The notes below the pieces were generated by a model. The model worked only from the letters and a program-made list of their open reading frames with translations. It was not told the origin of the DNA and ran no database searches. Made by a program: the position numbers and the translations under genes. This document shows positions 47,323 to 57,300 of a stretch of DNA of 64,000 bases, one piece after another. Location of the stretch: the NCBI RefSeq assembly GCF_020089865.1, contig NZ_JAIRBM010000001.1:434001-498000 (forward strand), in the 5' to 3' direction. This DNA is from Microvirga puerhi. Lineage in GTDB: Bacteria; Pseudomonadota; Alphaproteobacteria; Rhizobiales; Beijerinckiaceae. The first letter of the stretch is position 1; each line of letters opens with the position of its first letter.

Positions 47323-48930
47323 ATGACGTTAGGCTCCCAGGATGTTCCTTTTTCGCCCATGCCTTCATCCATGTTCGTGAATAGTCGTGTTGCAGGCGCT
47401 CTCGCGACTTGGTTGGCCTTGGCGGCCACAGCGGCCGTTGCTGTGGCCGCTGTGAACTTCGTCCGGCTTCGCGACGACTTCGAGACTGAAGCCCGCACTT
47501 TGCACCGCATTGTCTCCCAGCGAGCGGACCAGCATGATGCGCACCTGACGAGCTTGGCAGCCGTGCTGGCAACCCCTGATCGGTCGTCTGCGACCCTGGA
47601 TGCCGTCTCCGAGGCAGTTCTGCGCTTCTATCCTCGAATTACCGCTATCGACGTGGTCCGTATCGTCTCTCCTTCGGACCTCGTGTTCAGCACGCGCAGG
47701 TCCTGGCTCGACGAGCTGAAGAGCAGCAAATTCGCAACAATCGCGGCCGAGCTGGTTCCGGGTCAGACCGCCGTGACGACCGAACCTGACGACGATGCAT
47801 CTTACCATCTGGTTAAAAGGCTTCCTGGCGACGGGTCGCGGGCCAGTGCCTTGATTATGACTGTCGATGGGCGGCGGCTTGTGGATACGGAAGGAGAACT
47901 GCCACCAGAAACCCGCCTCGCCTTGCGCGACCCTTCGGGACGAGAGTTCGTCCAGTTAGGCGTGACACGCCCTTCTGCCTGGCTCGTGCCAGGTCTGGCC
48001 TTCGAAAAGGCGCTCGGCAGTCGGTCACAGCCGCTCTTGCTGCAGGTTGTCCGACGCCCAACTTTAGGCGAGCTTCTGCCACCACTCTCCGCCGTGCTCG
48101 TGGCGGCCATCACCGGAATCGGGGTGTTGCTCGCGGGTGTCGTCCTGCGCGAGCGCAGAGCCGCCAAAGAGGCCCGCCAACGGGCAAGTTTCCATGAGCA
48201 TCAGGCCCGCCTCGCGCATGCCATGCGCGTGAACACCGTGGGAGAAATGGCCTCCGGCATCGCCCATGAGCTCACGCAGCCTCTGACCGCGATCCTCAGT
48301 CGGAGCCAAGCGGGACTTCGGGTCGCGCGCTCCGAGTTTTGGGAGCGCAGCGAGATCGTTGACGCGCTAGAGGCAAATGTCCACCTTGCCAAGCGGGCCG
48401 GCGATATCCTTGCCCGGCTTCGCGCCTATGTGTCGAACAGTGGGCCGATGCCCGAACCTACGAACCTCAATCAGCTCGTCCGCAACGTCGCAGATCTCGT
48501 ACGGAGCGATCTGGGACGACGAGGCATTATCCTGCAACTTGCCCTCACCCCGGATGAGCCGATCTCCATGATCGATAGGGTTTCCATCGAACAGGTCGTG
48601 CACAATCTCGTCCGGAATGCCGCAGATGCCATCGAAACCATGCCGCAGGAGCGGCGGACGGTGCTGATGGCGACGGCCATCGATAGCAACGGGGCCGCGA
48701 TTATCGTCACGGACAGGGGGCTAGGCATCCCCCCTGCCGACCTGCCGCGCCTGTTTGAGCCGTTTTTCACCACCAAGCCCGAGGGTATGGGGCTCGGTCT
48801 GCCCCTTTGCGAGCGCCTGGTCGAGAATTTCAGCGGGCGGATCACGGCAGCAAACGGCCCAGTGGATGGCGCAATATTCACAGTGCACCTGCCACTGCTT
48901 GCAGAAAGCCCGAAAGAGGCCGCCGAATGA
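47323..48930 (+). CDS. Membrane sensor histidine kinase, FixL/DctB-like
   Basis: 535-aa kinase. One membrane segment (about 24-46), a large extracytoplasmic region (about 47-250) of unrecognised fold, and a second segment (about 254-277) precede the kinase core. The H box is GEMASGIAHELTQPLTAIL with His315. The N box is VHNLVRNAADAIETMP, and the G boxes are TDRGLGIPPADLPRLFEPFFTTKPEGMGLGLPL. The HELTQPLTAI variant groups it with DctB/FixL/TodS-like kinases that pair with FixJ-type regulators. No PAS or haem site is seen, so oxygen sensing is not implied. ATG 47323 or 47359 could be the start. The regulator overlaps its stop. Confidence 0.9.
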   Translation: MTLGSQDVPFSPMPSSMFVNSRVAGALATWLALAATAAVAVAAVNFVRLRDDFETEARTLHRIVSQRADQHDAHLTSLAAVLATPDRSSATLDAVSEAVLRFYPRITAIDVVRIVSPSDLVFSTRRSWLDELKSSKFATIAAELVPGQTAVTTEPDDDASYHLVKRLPGDGSRASALIMTVDGRRLVDTEGELPPETRLALRDPSGREFVQLGVTRPSAWLVPGLAFEKALGSRSQPLLLQVVRRPTLGELLPPLSAVLVAAITGIGVLLAGVVLRERRAAKEARQRASFHEHQARLAHAMRVNTVGEMASGIAHELTQPLTAILSRSQAGLRVARSEFWERSEIVDALEANVHLAKRAGDILARLRAYVSNSGPMPEPTNLNQLVRNVADLVRSDLGRRGIILQLALTPDEPISMIDRVSIEQVVHNLVRNAADAIETMPQERRTVLMATAIDSNGAAIIVTDRGLGIPPADLPRLFEPFFTTKPEGMGLGLPLCERLVENFSGRITAANGPVDGAIFTVHLPLLAESPKEAAE

Positions 48931-49553
48931 AAACGCCTCGCCGCACTGTCTTTCTGATCGACGATGATGAGGATGTCCGTCAGGCGCTCCAGATTCTCCT
49001 GAAGACGGTCGGGTTCGTCGTTGAGCCTTTTCCGAGCGCCCTCGCCTTTCTGGAACGCCGGAATAGGGAGTCCATCGGATGTATCGTTGTCGATGTGCGG
49101 ATGCCGGGACTTTCCGGTCTCCAGCTCCTGGAGCGGCTCGCGGCTGAGCGAGAGCGCATGCCGGTTGTCATCATCACCGGCCACGGCGACGTGAATGCGT
49201 GTCGGCGCGCCTTCAAAGGCGGTGCCGTCGATTTCCTGACAAAGCCTGTCGATGAACAGGTCCTGATCGAAGCCATTGAAGCCGGGTTTGCGCAGCTGGA
49301 GTTGCAGCGGCGCGAGATCGACGAGTCGAACGAGGCACGCACGCTCCTAGCCCGCCTGACTCAGCGAGAGAGCGAGATCCTCGATCTGATAGCCCGTGGA
49401 TGGACAACGAAGGAGATCGCGCGGGCTATGAGTGTTTCGCCACGCACCGTCGATACCCACCGTGCCAATCTTGCAGAAAAGCTCGGTACGACCTCCGTCG
49501 CCGAAATGGTGCGCTTGGTTCTCAGCAGCGGTGTGGGCGATATGCCTCCGTAG
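48927..49553 (+). CDS. FixJ/NarL-type response regulator
   Basis: 208-aa regulator. The receiver domain has FLIDDDEDVRQALQILL, phosphoacceptor Asp56 in VVDVRMPGLSG and KPV near residue 106. The LuxR/FixJ helix-turn-helix (LTQRESEILDLIARGWTTKEIARAMSVSPRTVDTHRANL) occupies about 138-195. The ATG overlaps the kinase stop as ATGA, so they form a cognate pair. Targets are unknown; nearby candidates are the flavin monooxygenase upstream and the secreted GlcG-like gene 109 bases downstream. Confidence 0.93.
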   Translation: MKTPRRTVFLIDDDEDVRQALQILLKTVGFVVEPFPSALAFLERRNRESIGCIVVDVRMPGLSGLQLLERLAAERERMPVVIITGHGDVNACRRAFKGGAVDFLTKPVDEQVLIEAIEAGFAQLELQRREIDESNEARTLLARLTQRESEILDLIARGWTTKEIARAMSVSPRTVDTHRANLAEKLGTTSVAEMVRLVLSSGVGDMPP

Positions 49554-49662
49554 TCCTACGGAAGCAGCTCGGGACTCAAACGGATAACCCGCCACGGATC
49601 ATCTGGTTAAGGTCGGATTGTCGAACAAGCCGGGACCGACGAGGTTCCAACGGAGAAGCTTC

Positions 49663-50151
49663 ATGTCGAAAATCCGCCTTGCCGCTGTCGCGGCTCTTGT
49701 CCTTGTTCCGGCCGCCGCGAGCGCCCAGATTCTCCAGGAGAAGAATATTTCCCTCGGTGTTGCGCAGGAACTTGCCCAGGCCACTGTTGAGGCTTGCGCA
49801 GCCAAGAATTTCAACGTGACCGCAACTGTCGTGGACCGCGCTGGTCTCGTCCGAGCGGTACTTCGGGCGGACCGGGCTAGTCCTCATACGGTCGAGGCGA
49901 GCCGCGCCAAGGCCTACACGGCGGCATCCGCTCGTACCAACACGACCACCATCATGGAGAATGCCGACAAGAATCCGGGGGCTCGGCACTTGGCAGCCAT
50001 CGAAGGCTTCCTGCTGCTCGGCGGCGGTGTTCCGGTGAAAGCCGGCGACGAAGTGATCGGGGCCGTAGGCGTTGGTGGCGCTCCAGGCGGACATCTGGAT
50101 GAAGAATGCGCGAATGCCGGCCTCGCGAAAGTACAGGCAAAATTGAAGTAG
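49663..50151 (+). CDS. Secreted GlcG/HbpS-family protein
   Basis: 162-aa exported protein. The ATG at 49663 has GGAG upstream and opens a Sec signal cleaved near AAASAQ. The mature domain is GlcG/HbpS-like (Haem_degrading): VAQELAQATVEACAAKNFNVTATVVDRAGLVRAVLRAD, then EASRAKAYTAASART and GGGVPVKAGDEVIGAVGVGGAPGG. HbpS binds haem and feeds a redox-sensing two-component system in Streptomyces. Placement just after a two-component pair makes a sensing or cofactor-binding accessory role conceivable, but that is inference. Confidence 0.87.
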   Translation: MSKIRLAAVAALVLVPAAASAQILQEKNISLGVAQELAQATVEACAAKNFNVTATVVDRAGLVRAVLRADRASPHTVEASRAKAYTAASARTNTTTIMENADKNPGARHLAAIEGFLLLGGGVPVKAGDEVIGAVGVGGAPGGHLDEECANAGLAKVQAKLK

Positions 50152-50243
50152 CCGGCGGCGGCGGCTCACGACGGCATGAGCTACCGTGCGGATTGTCTGC
50201 CTTCGAGCAGCAGAGCATAGGGTACTGATCTGCCGCGAATGGA

Positions 50244-50268
50244 GAAACCTTGTCCGCTCTATGACGTT
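50244..50268 (+). promoter_or_regulatory. EcfG-like general-stress promoter before csbD
   Basis: GAAAC (50244-50248), 16 bases, then CGTT (50265-50268). This differs by one base from the alphaproteobacterial general-stress sigma consensus GGAAC-N16/17-CGTT and lies about 38 bases before the CsbD start. CsbD-family genes are typical members of that regulon. Confidence 0.5.
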
Positions 50269-50305
50269 AAAGCTTCAGTGTGCGAGAACGCAAAGGAGCT
50301 ACATA

Positions 50306-50509
50306 ATGGATTGGAATCGTGTTCAGGGTAACTGGAAGCAGGTTAAGGGCAACGTTAAGGAGCAATGGGGCAAACTCACCGACAATGACCTTGACGTCAT
50401 CAATGGCCAGCGCGACCAGCTTGAGGGCAAGATCCAGGAGCGCTATGGCCTTGCGCGAGACCAGATCCGTCGCGACGTCGATGATTGGTACAATCGGCAA
50501 ACGTGGTAG
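50306..50509 (+). CDS. CsbD-family stress protein
   Basis: 67-aa hydrophilic protein. MDWNRVQGNWKQVKGNVKEQWGKLTDNDLDVINGQRDQLEGKIQERYG is the CsbD pattern (E. coli YjbJ, B. subtilis CsbD), made in large amounts under general stress; the molecular role is not known. The ATG at 50306 has AAAGGAG upstream. An EcfG-like promoter precedes it and a strong bidirectional terminator follows, so it is a single-gene unit. Confidence 0.94.
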   Translation: MDWNRVQGNWKQVKGNVKEQWGKLTDNDLDVINGQRDQLEGKIQERYGLARDQIRRDVDDWYNRQTW

Positions 50510-50521
50510 AATGTGAATGAG

Positions 50522-50548
50522 AAAAGGCCCCGTTTGGGGCCTTTTCTG
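50522..50548. terminator. Bidirectional intrinsic terminator between csbD and the PRC-barrel gene
   Basis: Perfect ten-pair stem AAAAGGCCCC (50522-50531) with GGGGCCTTTT (50536-50545), loop GTTT. The A-run before and T-run after let it stop transcription from both convergent genes. Confidence 0.9.
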
Positions 50549-50573
50549 TCACTATGGCAGCGAATTGCCGAGA

Positions 50574-50969
50574 TTAACGCTTCCAGCGACCTTCGTACTT
50601 AAATTCGGGTGCCGCTTTAAGCTGGTCCTTCGTGGCGTTCATCACCGCGTGCCATTTCCCATCGTTTTCGGCATAGCTGACCTTAATGGCGCTCGGGCGC
50701 ACGATGACATAGTGCTCACCTATTCCCAGGAAGCCTCCGACCGAGACGATGTAACCCTCGAGATTACCCTGCGAGAGGATGAGGTCCTTGATCTCGCCAA
50801 TCGTCTCGTTGGCCTCGTTGGTGACGTTCAAACCAATCAGATTGTAGCTGAGCACATCGGTCGGCTTGGCTGTCACGAAGTTCTCCGTTGTCGTGGTCAC
50901 AGCCGTTTGTGCAGCAGCCGTTCCCGCCAATAAGGTGGTTGCGGCAAAGGCAATCAGGATCCGACGCAT
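50574..50969 (-). CDS. Secreted PRC-barrel domain protein
   Basis: 131-aa exported protein. The ATG at 50969 has GGAG upstream and a Sec signal (MRRILIAFAATTLLAGTAAAQ). The mature part is a PRC-barrel: SYNLIGLNVTNEANETIGEIKDLILSQGNLEGYIVSVGGFLGIGEHYVIVRPSAIKV. Such periplasmic PRC proteins are abundant in Hyphomicrobiales; their function is unknown, probably surface or stress-related. It is convergent with csbD, and both look like short stress-type genes. Confidence 0.9.
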   Translation of the reverse strand: MRRILIAFAATTLLAGTAAAQTAVTTTTENFVTAKPTDVLSYNLIGLNVTNEANETIGEIKDLILSQGNLEGYIVSVGGFLGIGEHYVIVRPSAIKVSYAENDGKWHAVMNATKDQLKAAPEFKYEGRWKR

Positions 50970-51137
50970 GGGGAAACTCCAAGATATCTGACAGAGGCCA
51001 AACAATGCTTATAAGTGGCCTAGGTTCCATCAGGTACTGACAGCAGCTTCGGATATCTCATGTGGCACGTGCACGGGAGGTCTGTGCGGAAAAGAGGTCA
51101 TGCCCTCGCCTTCGATGGTATGTGCTAAATACGCAGG

Positions 51138-51890
51138 TTAATTGCTTAGATCTTTGATCATCAACTGAAGCGGCTCAACAGATGCTCGAATAAAGCCGCG
51201 AGTTGGAGTGCCAAGTTCGAGAATGAGGAAGATGCCCCCCGATATGGCGACTGCGCATAGGAAAAGTGCAATCACTACGGTTGCATTGTTTGGCGCAAAG
51301 AGACCGAAACTTGCGAACAGCAATGAAAGCCAGAAGATAACGATGATCAGAAAGGGGAGCGGAATCGAAATGCTTGCATCTTCGACGAGGCGCCACCTTG
51401 CATCAGCAATAGAATCGACGAGGAGAAGCGCTTGCGATTGGTTATGGCGGAAGCGCGCATCCTCTGCTGAAAGTTGACTGACTTGATCGCTAATCCCTTC
51501 GAGAACGGTCAAATTTCGCAAGGCAATGTCGCGTTTGTCCACGACGGCGGCGAGTTCCTCGGCCTTTGCCTTTGCATAACTCCGCAAATCCTCGCGGATA
51601 CTCGAGGCCCCCGGCCCTAACCTCGACAGAATCCGGTCGAGTTTGGCAATATCGACCGCGAGCGTGTCGATCGCGTTTGACCGCGCAGAGAAAGCCGAAC
51701 TTGCGGTCGTGATCATCAGCCCAAGAACGAGCGCCGCCAAAGTGCCGACGACTGCCATGGATACCGAGACCGCCGTACGTGTCTCGGTATTGAGATGAGG
51801 TGCTGGCAACACTCGGGCTAGACCTATGCCCAGTAGAGCCCCGCCAAAGATGGCGGCGAAAGTGAGCAGACTGACAACCAGGGAATTCAT
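51138..51890 (-). CDS. DUF4239 (bestrophin-like) membrane protein
   Basis: 250-aa membrane protein of unknown function. Two N-terminal hydrophobic segments (about 3-25 and 40-66) are followed by a cytoplasmic helical region (about 70-175; ARSNAIDTLAVDIAKLDRIL, REDLRSYAKAKAEELAAVVD) and two C-terminal segments (about 180-202 and 205-228). This is the DUF4239 arrangement, sometimes called bestrophin-like. The ATG at 51890 is used. It is divergent from the imuA operon, with the LexA site in the shared 250-base gap. Confidence 0.85.
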   Translation of the reverse strand: MNSLVVSLLTFAAIFGGALLGIGLARVLPAPHLNTETRTAVSVSMAVVGTLAALVLGLMITTASSAFSARSNAIDTLAVDIAKLDRILSRLGPGASSIREDLRSYAKAKAEELAAVVDKRDIALRNLTVLEGISDQVSQLSAEDARFRHNQSQALLLVDSIADARWRLVEDASISIPLPFLIIVIFWLSLLFASFGLFAPNNATVVIALFLCAVAISGGIFLILELGTPTRGFIRASVEPLQLMIKDLSN

Positions 51891-52092
51891 AGATCAGCTA
51901 CATCCGCTTCAGCGCGAAAATTCCGAAACGGAGGGCTGACGAGCGGCGCCCGGTTTATAATCTGATCCCGTCACGCTTTGATGAACTCGCACAGCCCCTT
52001 CCCTCTTGAGCTTGGCTCCTTTGCCGTGAAAGTTACAGTCTTCTCCCCAGAATTAACAGCCCTTCTGCGACAGATTGACTCTGCGGTAAATG

Positions 52093-52107
52093 AGAACATA
52101 ATAGGAA
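52093..52107 (+). promoter_or_regulatory. LexA binding site (SOS box) of imuA-imuB-dnaE2
   Basis: GAAC-ATAATAG-GAAC, a perfect match (read on the opposite strand) to the alphaproteobacterial LexA direct repeat GTTC-N7-GTTC. It lies 35 bases before the imuA ATG, where LexA would block transcription until DNA damage. Confidence 0.88.
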
Positions 52108-52141
52108 CATCTTCGAAAGCGAATGGGGACAGGCAAGGCGC

Positions 52142-52894
52142 ATGCGTGCCGGGCAACAGACAGTGCTGGCTGAGTTACGGCAGACGCTCGAAAGCCTAGC
52201 GACGAGGCATGAGCGTAAACTTCATGTGCCCTTTGGCTTGGCTGAACTCGACCAACACCTTCCTGGCCATGGGCTTGCCCAGGGCACCCTTCATGAAGTG
52301 CTAGATGGCGGAATGGCAGCTGAGTTTGCCGGCTCTGCGACGCTCTTCGTGGCCGGCATTGCGGCCCGGCTCAAGGGGCCGGTGCTATGGTGCCTTAACC
52401 GGCGTGACTTGTTTGCCCCAAGCCTGGCCGGAGCCGGTCTTCATCCTGACCGCGTGATCTATGCAGAAGCTTTTCGCGAGCGCGACATCCTGCCGAGTAT
52501 GGAGGAAGGACTGCGCAAAAAGGGGCTTGCCGCTGTCATCGGTGAAGTCACTCGGCTCGGCCTGACTTCGTCACGACGGCTTCAACTCGCTGCAGAATCC
52601 TCTGGTGTCACAGCTCTCGCATTACGTCGCTGGCGAACCGTGGCGGAGAAGGAACAGACCCATTTGCCGACTGCGGCGACTACCCGCTGGCGGATCTCAC
52701 CCTGCATGTCCCAGGCTTTGCCAGCTCCGGGGCTGGGCCCTTCTCGATGGCACATCGAACTCCTGCGCTGTCGTGGTGCAGAGCCGCGCTCTTGGATTCT
52801 GGAGGCCTGTGATGCGAAGGGTCGTCTCGCTCTACCTGCCGACTTGGCCGACCGACCGGATCAGGCGCAAATTCGGCGATCCGCCACGCGATAA
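52142..52894 (+). CDS. imuA: SOS mutagenesis protein ImuA
   Basis: 250-aa RecA/SulA-like accessory protein of the ImuA-ImuB-DnaE2 translesion system. FGLAELDQHLPGHGLAQGTLHEVLD is the characteristic N-terminal block (residues about 36-60). ATLFVAGIAARLKGPVLWCLNRRDLFAPSLAGAGLHPDRVIYAEA and RRLQLAAESSGVTALALRRW follow. It lacks the Walker A of true RecA. The role is to link the cassette to the RecA filament. It lies directly behind the LexA box, and its 3' end overlaps imuB by 83 bases in another frame. Confidence 0.93.
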   Translation: MRAGQQTVLAELRQTLESLATRHERKLHVPFGLAELDQHLPGHGLAQGTLHEVLDGGMAAEFAGSATLFVAGIAARLKGPVLWCLNRRDLFAPSLAGAGLHPDRVIYAEAFRERDILPSMEEGLRKKGLAAVIGEVTRLGLTSSRRLQLAAESSGVTALALRRWRTVAEKEQTHLPTAATTRWRISPCMSQALPAPGLGPSRWHIELLRCRGAEPRSWILEACDAKGRLALPADLADRPDQAQIRRSATR

Positions 52895-54314
52895 ACCGCT
52901 TGTGACCGTTCATGCTGTTGGATCGCGTCGCGTCGTGCATGCGGCCTGTCAGACCGCTCAGAAGCTCGGCATCTATGCCGGCATGGTTCTAGCCCAAGCG
53001 CAGGCCATGGTGCCCAATCTGCATACGATCGATGCGAAACCGGAAGAGGATGACGCATCCTTGCGCAGTTTGGCCCAGTGGGCGATCGGCTATTCGCCGA
53101 TCGTCGGATTGGATCTCCCTGACGGGCTATGGATTGACGTTTTCGGCACGACCCATCTCTTCGGAGGCGAAGAGGCACTGCTCCGCGATCTGATCAACCG
53201 TCTCGACGGCCAGGGCATTGCTGCGAAAGGAGCCATTGCCGACGTCCCTGGAGCAGCGTGGGCTGTCGCGCGCTGCGGCTTGGGCGGTATCGTACCATCC
53301 GGACGGGCCGATGACACGATCAGGTCGCTCCATGTCCGGGCGCTGCGGCTTTCCGCCGACAAGCTCGATACCCTGCATCGCCTCGGTATCGAACGTATCG
53401 GACAGCTTGAAAACCTACCGCGCGCTCCCATGGTACGGCGCTTTGGGCAGGACGTGGCCCTTCGCCTAGATCAGGCCATGGGCCATATCTTCGAGCCGAT
53501 CAATCCCATCATTCCGAAAGACCTGCCGGTTGTCTCGACGGTGTTTGCTGAACCTATCGGCCACCTGGACGACCTCAAGCGCGTCGTGCTGCATCTCTGC
53601 GAGACGCTCTGCAAACAGCTGGAGCTGCGCAGCGAAGGCGTACGTCGTCTCGACCTCATGGTACGGCGCATCGATCAGCAAGGGGCATGTTTAAGATTTG
53701 GTACGGCTCGAGCAACGCGCGCGCCTGTCCATCTTGCAAAGCTTTTCAGCGAACGACTGGAGACCATCGATCCCGGCTTCGGCATTGAAGAAATCGCTCT
53801 TCTGGCCAGCAAGGTCGAACCACTTGCGGAACAGCAGACAGAAACGCATGGCATGACTGAAAGCGATGATTCCGATTTTGATATGGGAGAGCTGATAGAC
53901 CGCCTCGCCGTCAAGGTGGGAGGCAGCAATATTTACCGGATATCTCCGGTGCAGAGCCTTGTTCCGGAGCGCATGGTACGGAAAATACCCGCTCTGGCAC
54001 CTCCCACGGGAGCAGACTGGCCACAATCCCTGCCACACCCAACGCGCCTTCTCGATCCGCCTGAGGAAGTTGTGGCCATGGCCCTCCTCCCGGATCACCC
54101 ACCTGCCTTTTTTGTCTGGCGCAAAATCCGTCACAAGGTGATCAAGGCGGATGGGCCCGAGCGCATCACAATGGAATGGTGGAATGGCAACCAAGGCTCG
54201 ATCATCCGCGACTATTACCGGATCGAAGCGGAGCATGGCAGTCGTTTCTGGATCTTCCGTGATGCACCCGCGAGCGAAGGTGGACGCTGGTGGCTGCACG
54301 GGCTGTTTTCATGA
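52812..54314 (+). CDS. imuB: ImuB, catalytically inactive Y-family polymerase-like protein
   Basis: 500-aa hub protein that bridges the beta clamp, ImuA and DnaE2. The ATG at 52812 ([19 protein letters not shown]) has GGAGG upstream. The body follows the IMS/Y-polymerase fold ([40 protein letters not shown], the HhH region [16 protein letters not shown]). The acidic catalytic residues of active Y polymerases are missing: the first strand has LYLPTW rather than a DxDxF, and SIDE is replaced. This is diagnostic of ImuB. The C-terminal third carries the ImuB-specific region ending [10 protein letters not shown]. dnaE2 overlaps its stop (ATGA). Confidence 0.94.
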   Translation: MRRVVSLYLPTWPTDRIRRKFGDPPRDKPLVTVHAVGSRRVVHAACQTAQKLGIYAGMVLAQAQAMVPNLHTIDAKPEEDDASLRSLAQWAIGYSPIVGLDLPDGLWIDVFGTTHLFGGEEALLRDLINRLDGQGIAAKGAIADVPGAAWAVARCGLGGIVPSGRADDTIRSLHVRALRLSADKLDTLHRLGIERIGQLENLPRAPMVRRFGQDVALRLDQAMGHIFEPINPIIPKDLPVVSTVFAEPIGHLDDLKRVVLHLCETLCKQLELRSEGVRRLDLMVRRIDQQGACLRFGTARATRAPVHLAKLFSERLETIDPGFGIEEIALLASKVEPLAEQQTETHGMTESDDSDFDMGELIDRLAVKVGGSNIYRISPVQSLVPERMVRKIPALAPPTGADWPQSLPHPTRLLDPPEEVVAMALLPDHPPAFFVWRKIRHKVIKADGPERITMEWWNGNQGSIIRDYYRIEAEHGSRFWIFRDAPASEGGRWWLHGLFS

Positions 54315-57300
54315 TGTATGCTGAACTTCAGGTCACGACACATTTCTCGTTCCTGCGCGGCGCCTCAAGCCCGCTTGAATTGTTCGAGCAGGCAAGGCTC
54401 CTTGGCCTTTCCGCACTAGGCATTACCGACCGCAATTCACTGGCCGGCATTGTGCGTGCTCATGAGGCGGCAAGAGAGACTGGTGTTCGCTTGATCGTTG
54501 GGTGTCGGCTCGATCTCACAGATGGCACGTCACTCCTCGTCTATCCGACCGATCGTCCAGCCTATTCGCGACTGTGCCGATTGCTGAGCCTAGGCAAGAG
54601 CCGCGGAGGCAAAGGGCAATGCCATCTGGCCTGGGAGGACGTCGTTATCTGGAATGAAGGCCTGCTCGCAATTCTGCTCGGTGATGAGGAGAATGAAACT
54701 CTTGTCGCCAATCTCAAGAGGCTGAAAGATACATTTCGCGATCGGGCTTACATGGCCCTGATCCGCCGCTTCGCGCCCAACGAATATCTGCGGCTTTATC
54801 ATGTTGAACAGGCTGCGAAAGCGAACAGAGTGCCAACGATCGCTATTGGAGATGTGCTTTATCATCATCCTGACCGTCGACGCTTGCAAGATGTCGTCAC
54901 CTGTATCCGCGAAGGGTGCACTATCGATGAGGCGGGCTATAGATTGGAGCGTCATGCCGACCGCTACCTCAAGGATCCAGTTGAGATGGAGCGCCTCTAC
55001 GAGCGGCACCCCGAAGCATTTCATCGCGTCCGGGACATTCTTGACCGCTGCTCATTTTCACTGAGCGAGCTACGTTACCAGTATCCATCGGAAACTGTAC
55101 CAGGCGAAACAGCTTACGAGAAACTTGAGCGCCTGACTTGGGAAGGTGCACGTCGCGTCTATTCCAGCGAAATTCCTAGCGACGTAGCAAAAGCCATCGA
55201 GCATGAGCTCGGTCTGATCCGGGAGTTGAATTACGCCCCCTACTTCCTCACAGTCCACGCCATTGTCTCATACGCTAGGTCAGCCGACATTTTATGTCAG
55301 GGGCGTGGTTCAGCTGCAAACTCCGCTGTCTGCTACGTGCTTGGCATTACAGCGATTAATCCAACTGAGCGCAGACTTCTGTTCGAGCGTTTCGTCTCGC
55401 AAGAGAGAGACGAGCCGCCAGATATCGATGTCGACTTCGAGCACAACCGCCGTGAGGAAGTCATTCAATGGATCTATGATACCTATGGTCGGAACCGAGC
55501 TGCTCTCACGGCGGTGGTAAGCTGCTATCGCGCTCGTGGCGCTGTGCGTGAAGTCGGAAAAGTACTGGGTTTGTCCGAGGACGTGACGGCAGGATTGTCT
55601 GGGCTCGTCTGGGGTTGGGGCAGCAGCGACGTATCCGAAAAAGAAGCGCTTGATCTCAACCTCAATCTCGAAGATCCGCGGTTACGAATGACGCTGGAAT
55701 TGGCTAGGGAACTCATCGGTGCTCCGCGTCATCTTTCTCAGCATCCAGGCGGTTTTGTGCTGACACAGAATCGTCTCGACGATCTGGTGCCGATCGAACC
55801 GGCTGCGATGGACAATAGGCAAGTCATCGAATGGGACAAGAACGACATCGAGACCGTCAAGTTCATGAAGGTCGATGTCTTAGGATTGGGAATGCTCAGC
55901 TGCTTGCGGCGCGCCTTCGATCTTCTGTGCACCTACAAGGATAAGAAATATGATATTTCTACAATCCCTGACGATGATGACCCAACATATGAAATGATCC
56001 GGAAAGCCGACACCATTGGCGTCTTTCAGATCGAGAGCCGCGCGCAGATGTCAATGCTTCCGCGGCTCAAGCCGAGAAATTTTGACGACATCGTCGTTCA
56101 GGTGGCAATTGTCCGTCCTGGCCCGATCCAGGGTGACATGGTGCATCCCTATCTGCGCCGCCGGGAAGGTCGTGAGGAACCTGACTATCCCACGCCGGAA
56201 CTCAAAGATGTCCTCGGTAAAACTTTGGGCGTGCCGCTTTTCCAAGAGCAGGCGATGCGTGTCGCCATCGTATGTGCAGGCTTTACGCCTTCGGAAGCAG
56301 ATCAGCTCAGGCGCGCCATGGCGACTTTCAAAGCCAGTGGAGACATCGCGAAATTTCAGAAAAAGTTGATCGACGGCATGCTGGCGCGGAACTATAGCCG
56401 AGATTTCGCCGAACGCATCTTCAAGCAGCTTGAAGGCTTCGGTTCCTATGGCTTTCCTGAGAGTCATGCAGCATCCTTCGCAAAGATCGCTTATGCATCG
56501 GCCTGGGTGAAACGCCACCACCCTGACGTCTTCTGCTGTGCGATTCTCAATTCACAACCAATGGGATTCTATGCGCCCGCACAGCTCGTGCGTGATGCGC
56601 GCAATCACGGTGTCGAGGTTCGGCCCGTGGATATCAATCATTCTCATTGGGACTGCACGTTAGAGAAACCGTCTCAGAAGTCGCTCCTTGCCGTGCGCCT
56701 CGGCTTTCGCCTGGTCCTGGGTCTCGCCAATGTCGATGCAGACTTGATCCCATCGGAGCGAGACAAACAGGTCTTCGCCTCAATCGAGGATCTGTGGCGG
56801 CGGACAGGTATTCCAGCTCAAGCTCTCGAGCACTTAGCCGATGCAGATGCCTTTGGATCGATTGGTTTGAACCGGCGTGACGCACTATGGACAATCCGAG
56901 GGCTCGCGGATCAGGTAATGCCGCTTTTTGCGGCCGCCGATACACGCGATCGTGCTGTCCGGTTGGAGGCGACTGAGCCGGCTGTCGCGCTCACGCCCAT
57001 GACCAAGGGTCGTGAAGTCGTGGAAGACTATCGTGCGCAGGGGCTGACTCTACGCCAGCATCCCCTCGCCTTCCTGAGGCAGGAACTCGCCCTACGCCGC
57101 ATGGTGACTTGCGCCGATCTTCGGCAGGTTCGGGATGGGCAAAGAGTGACTGTGGCAGGCCTCGTCCTGGTACGCCAGAGACCTGGCTCCGCTAAGGACG
57201 TCACCTTCATGACCATCGAGGACGAAACCGACGTGGCCAATATTGTGATCTGGTCAGCTTTGTTCGAAAAACAGCGGCGGCTCCTCCTCTCGTCTCGAAT

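Noticed and set aside
50995..51035. GGAAC followed by a TGTT on the minus strand before the PRC-barrel gene, resembling an EcfG promoter
   Set aside because: Spacing of about 19 bases is too long for the consensus, and the -10 half is imperfect.
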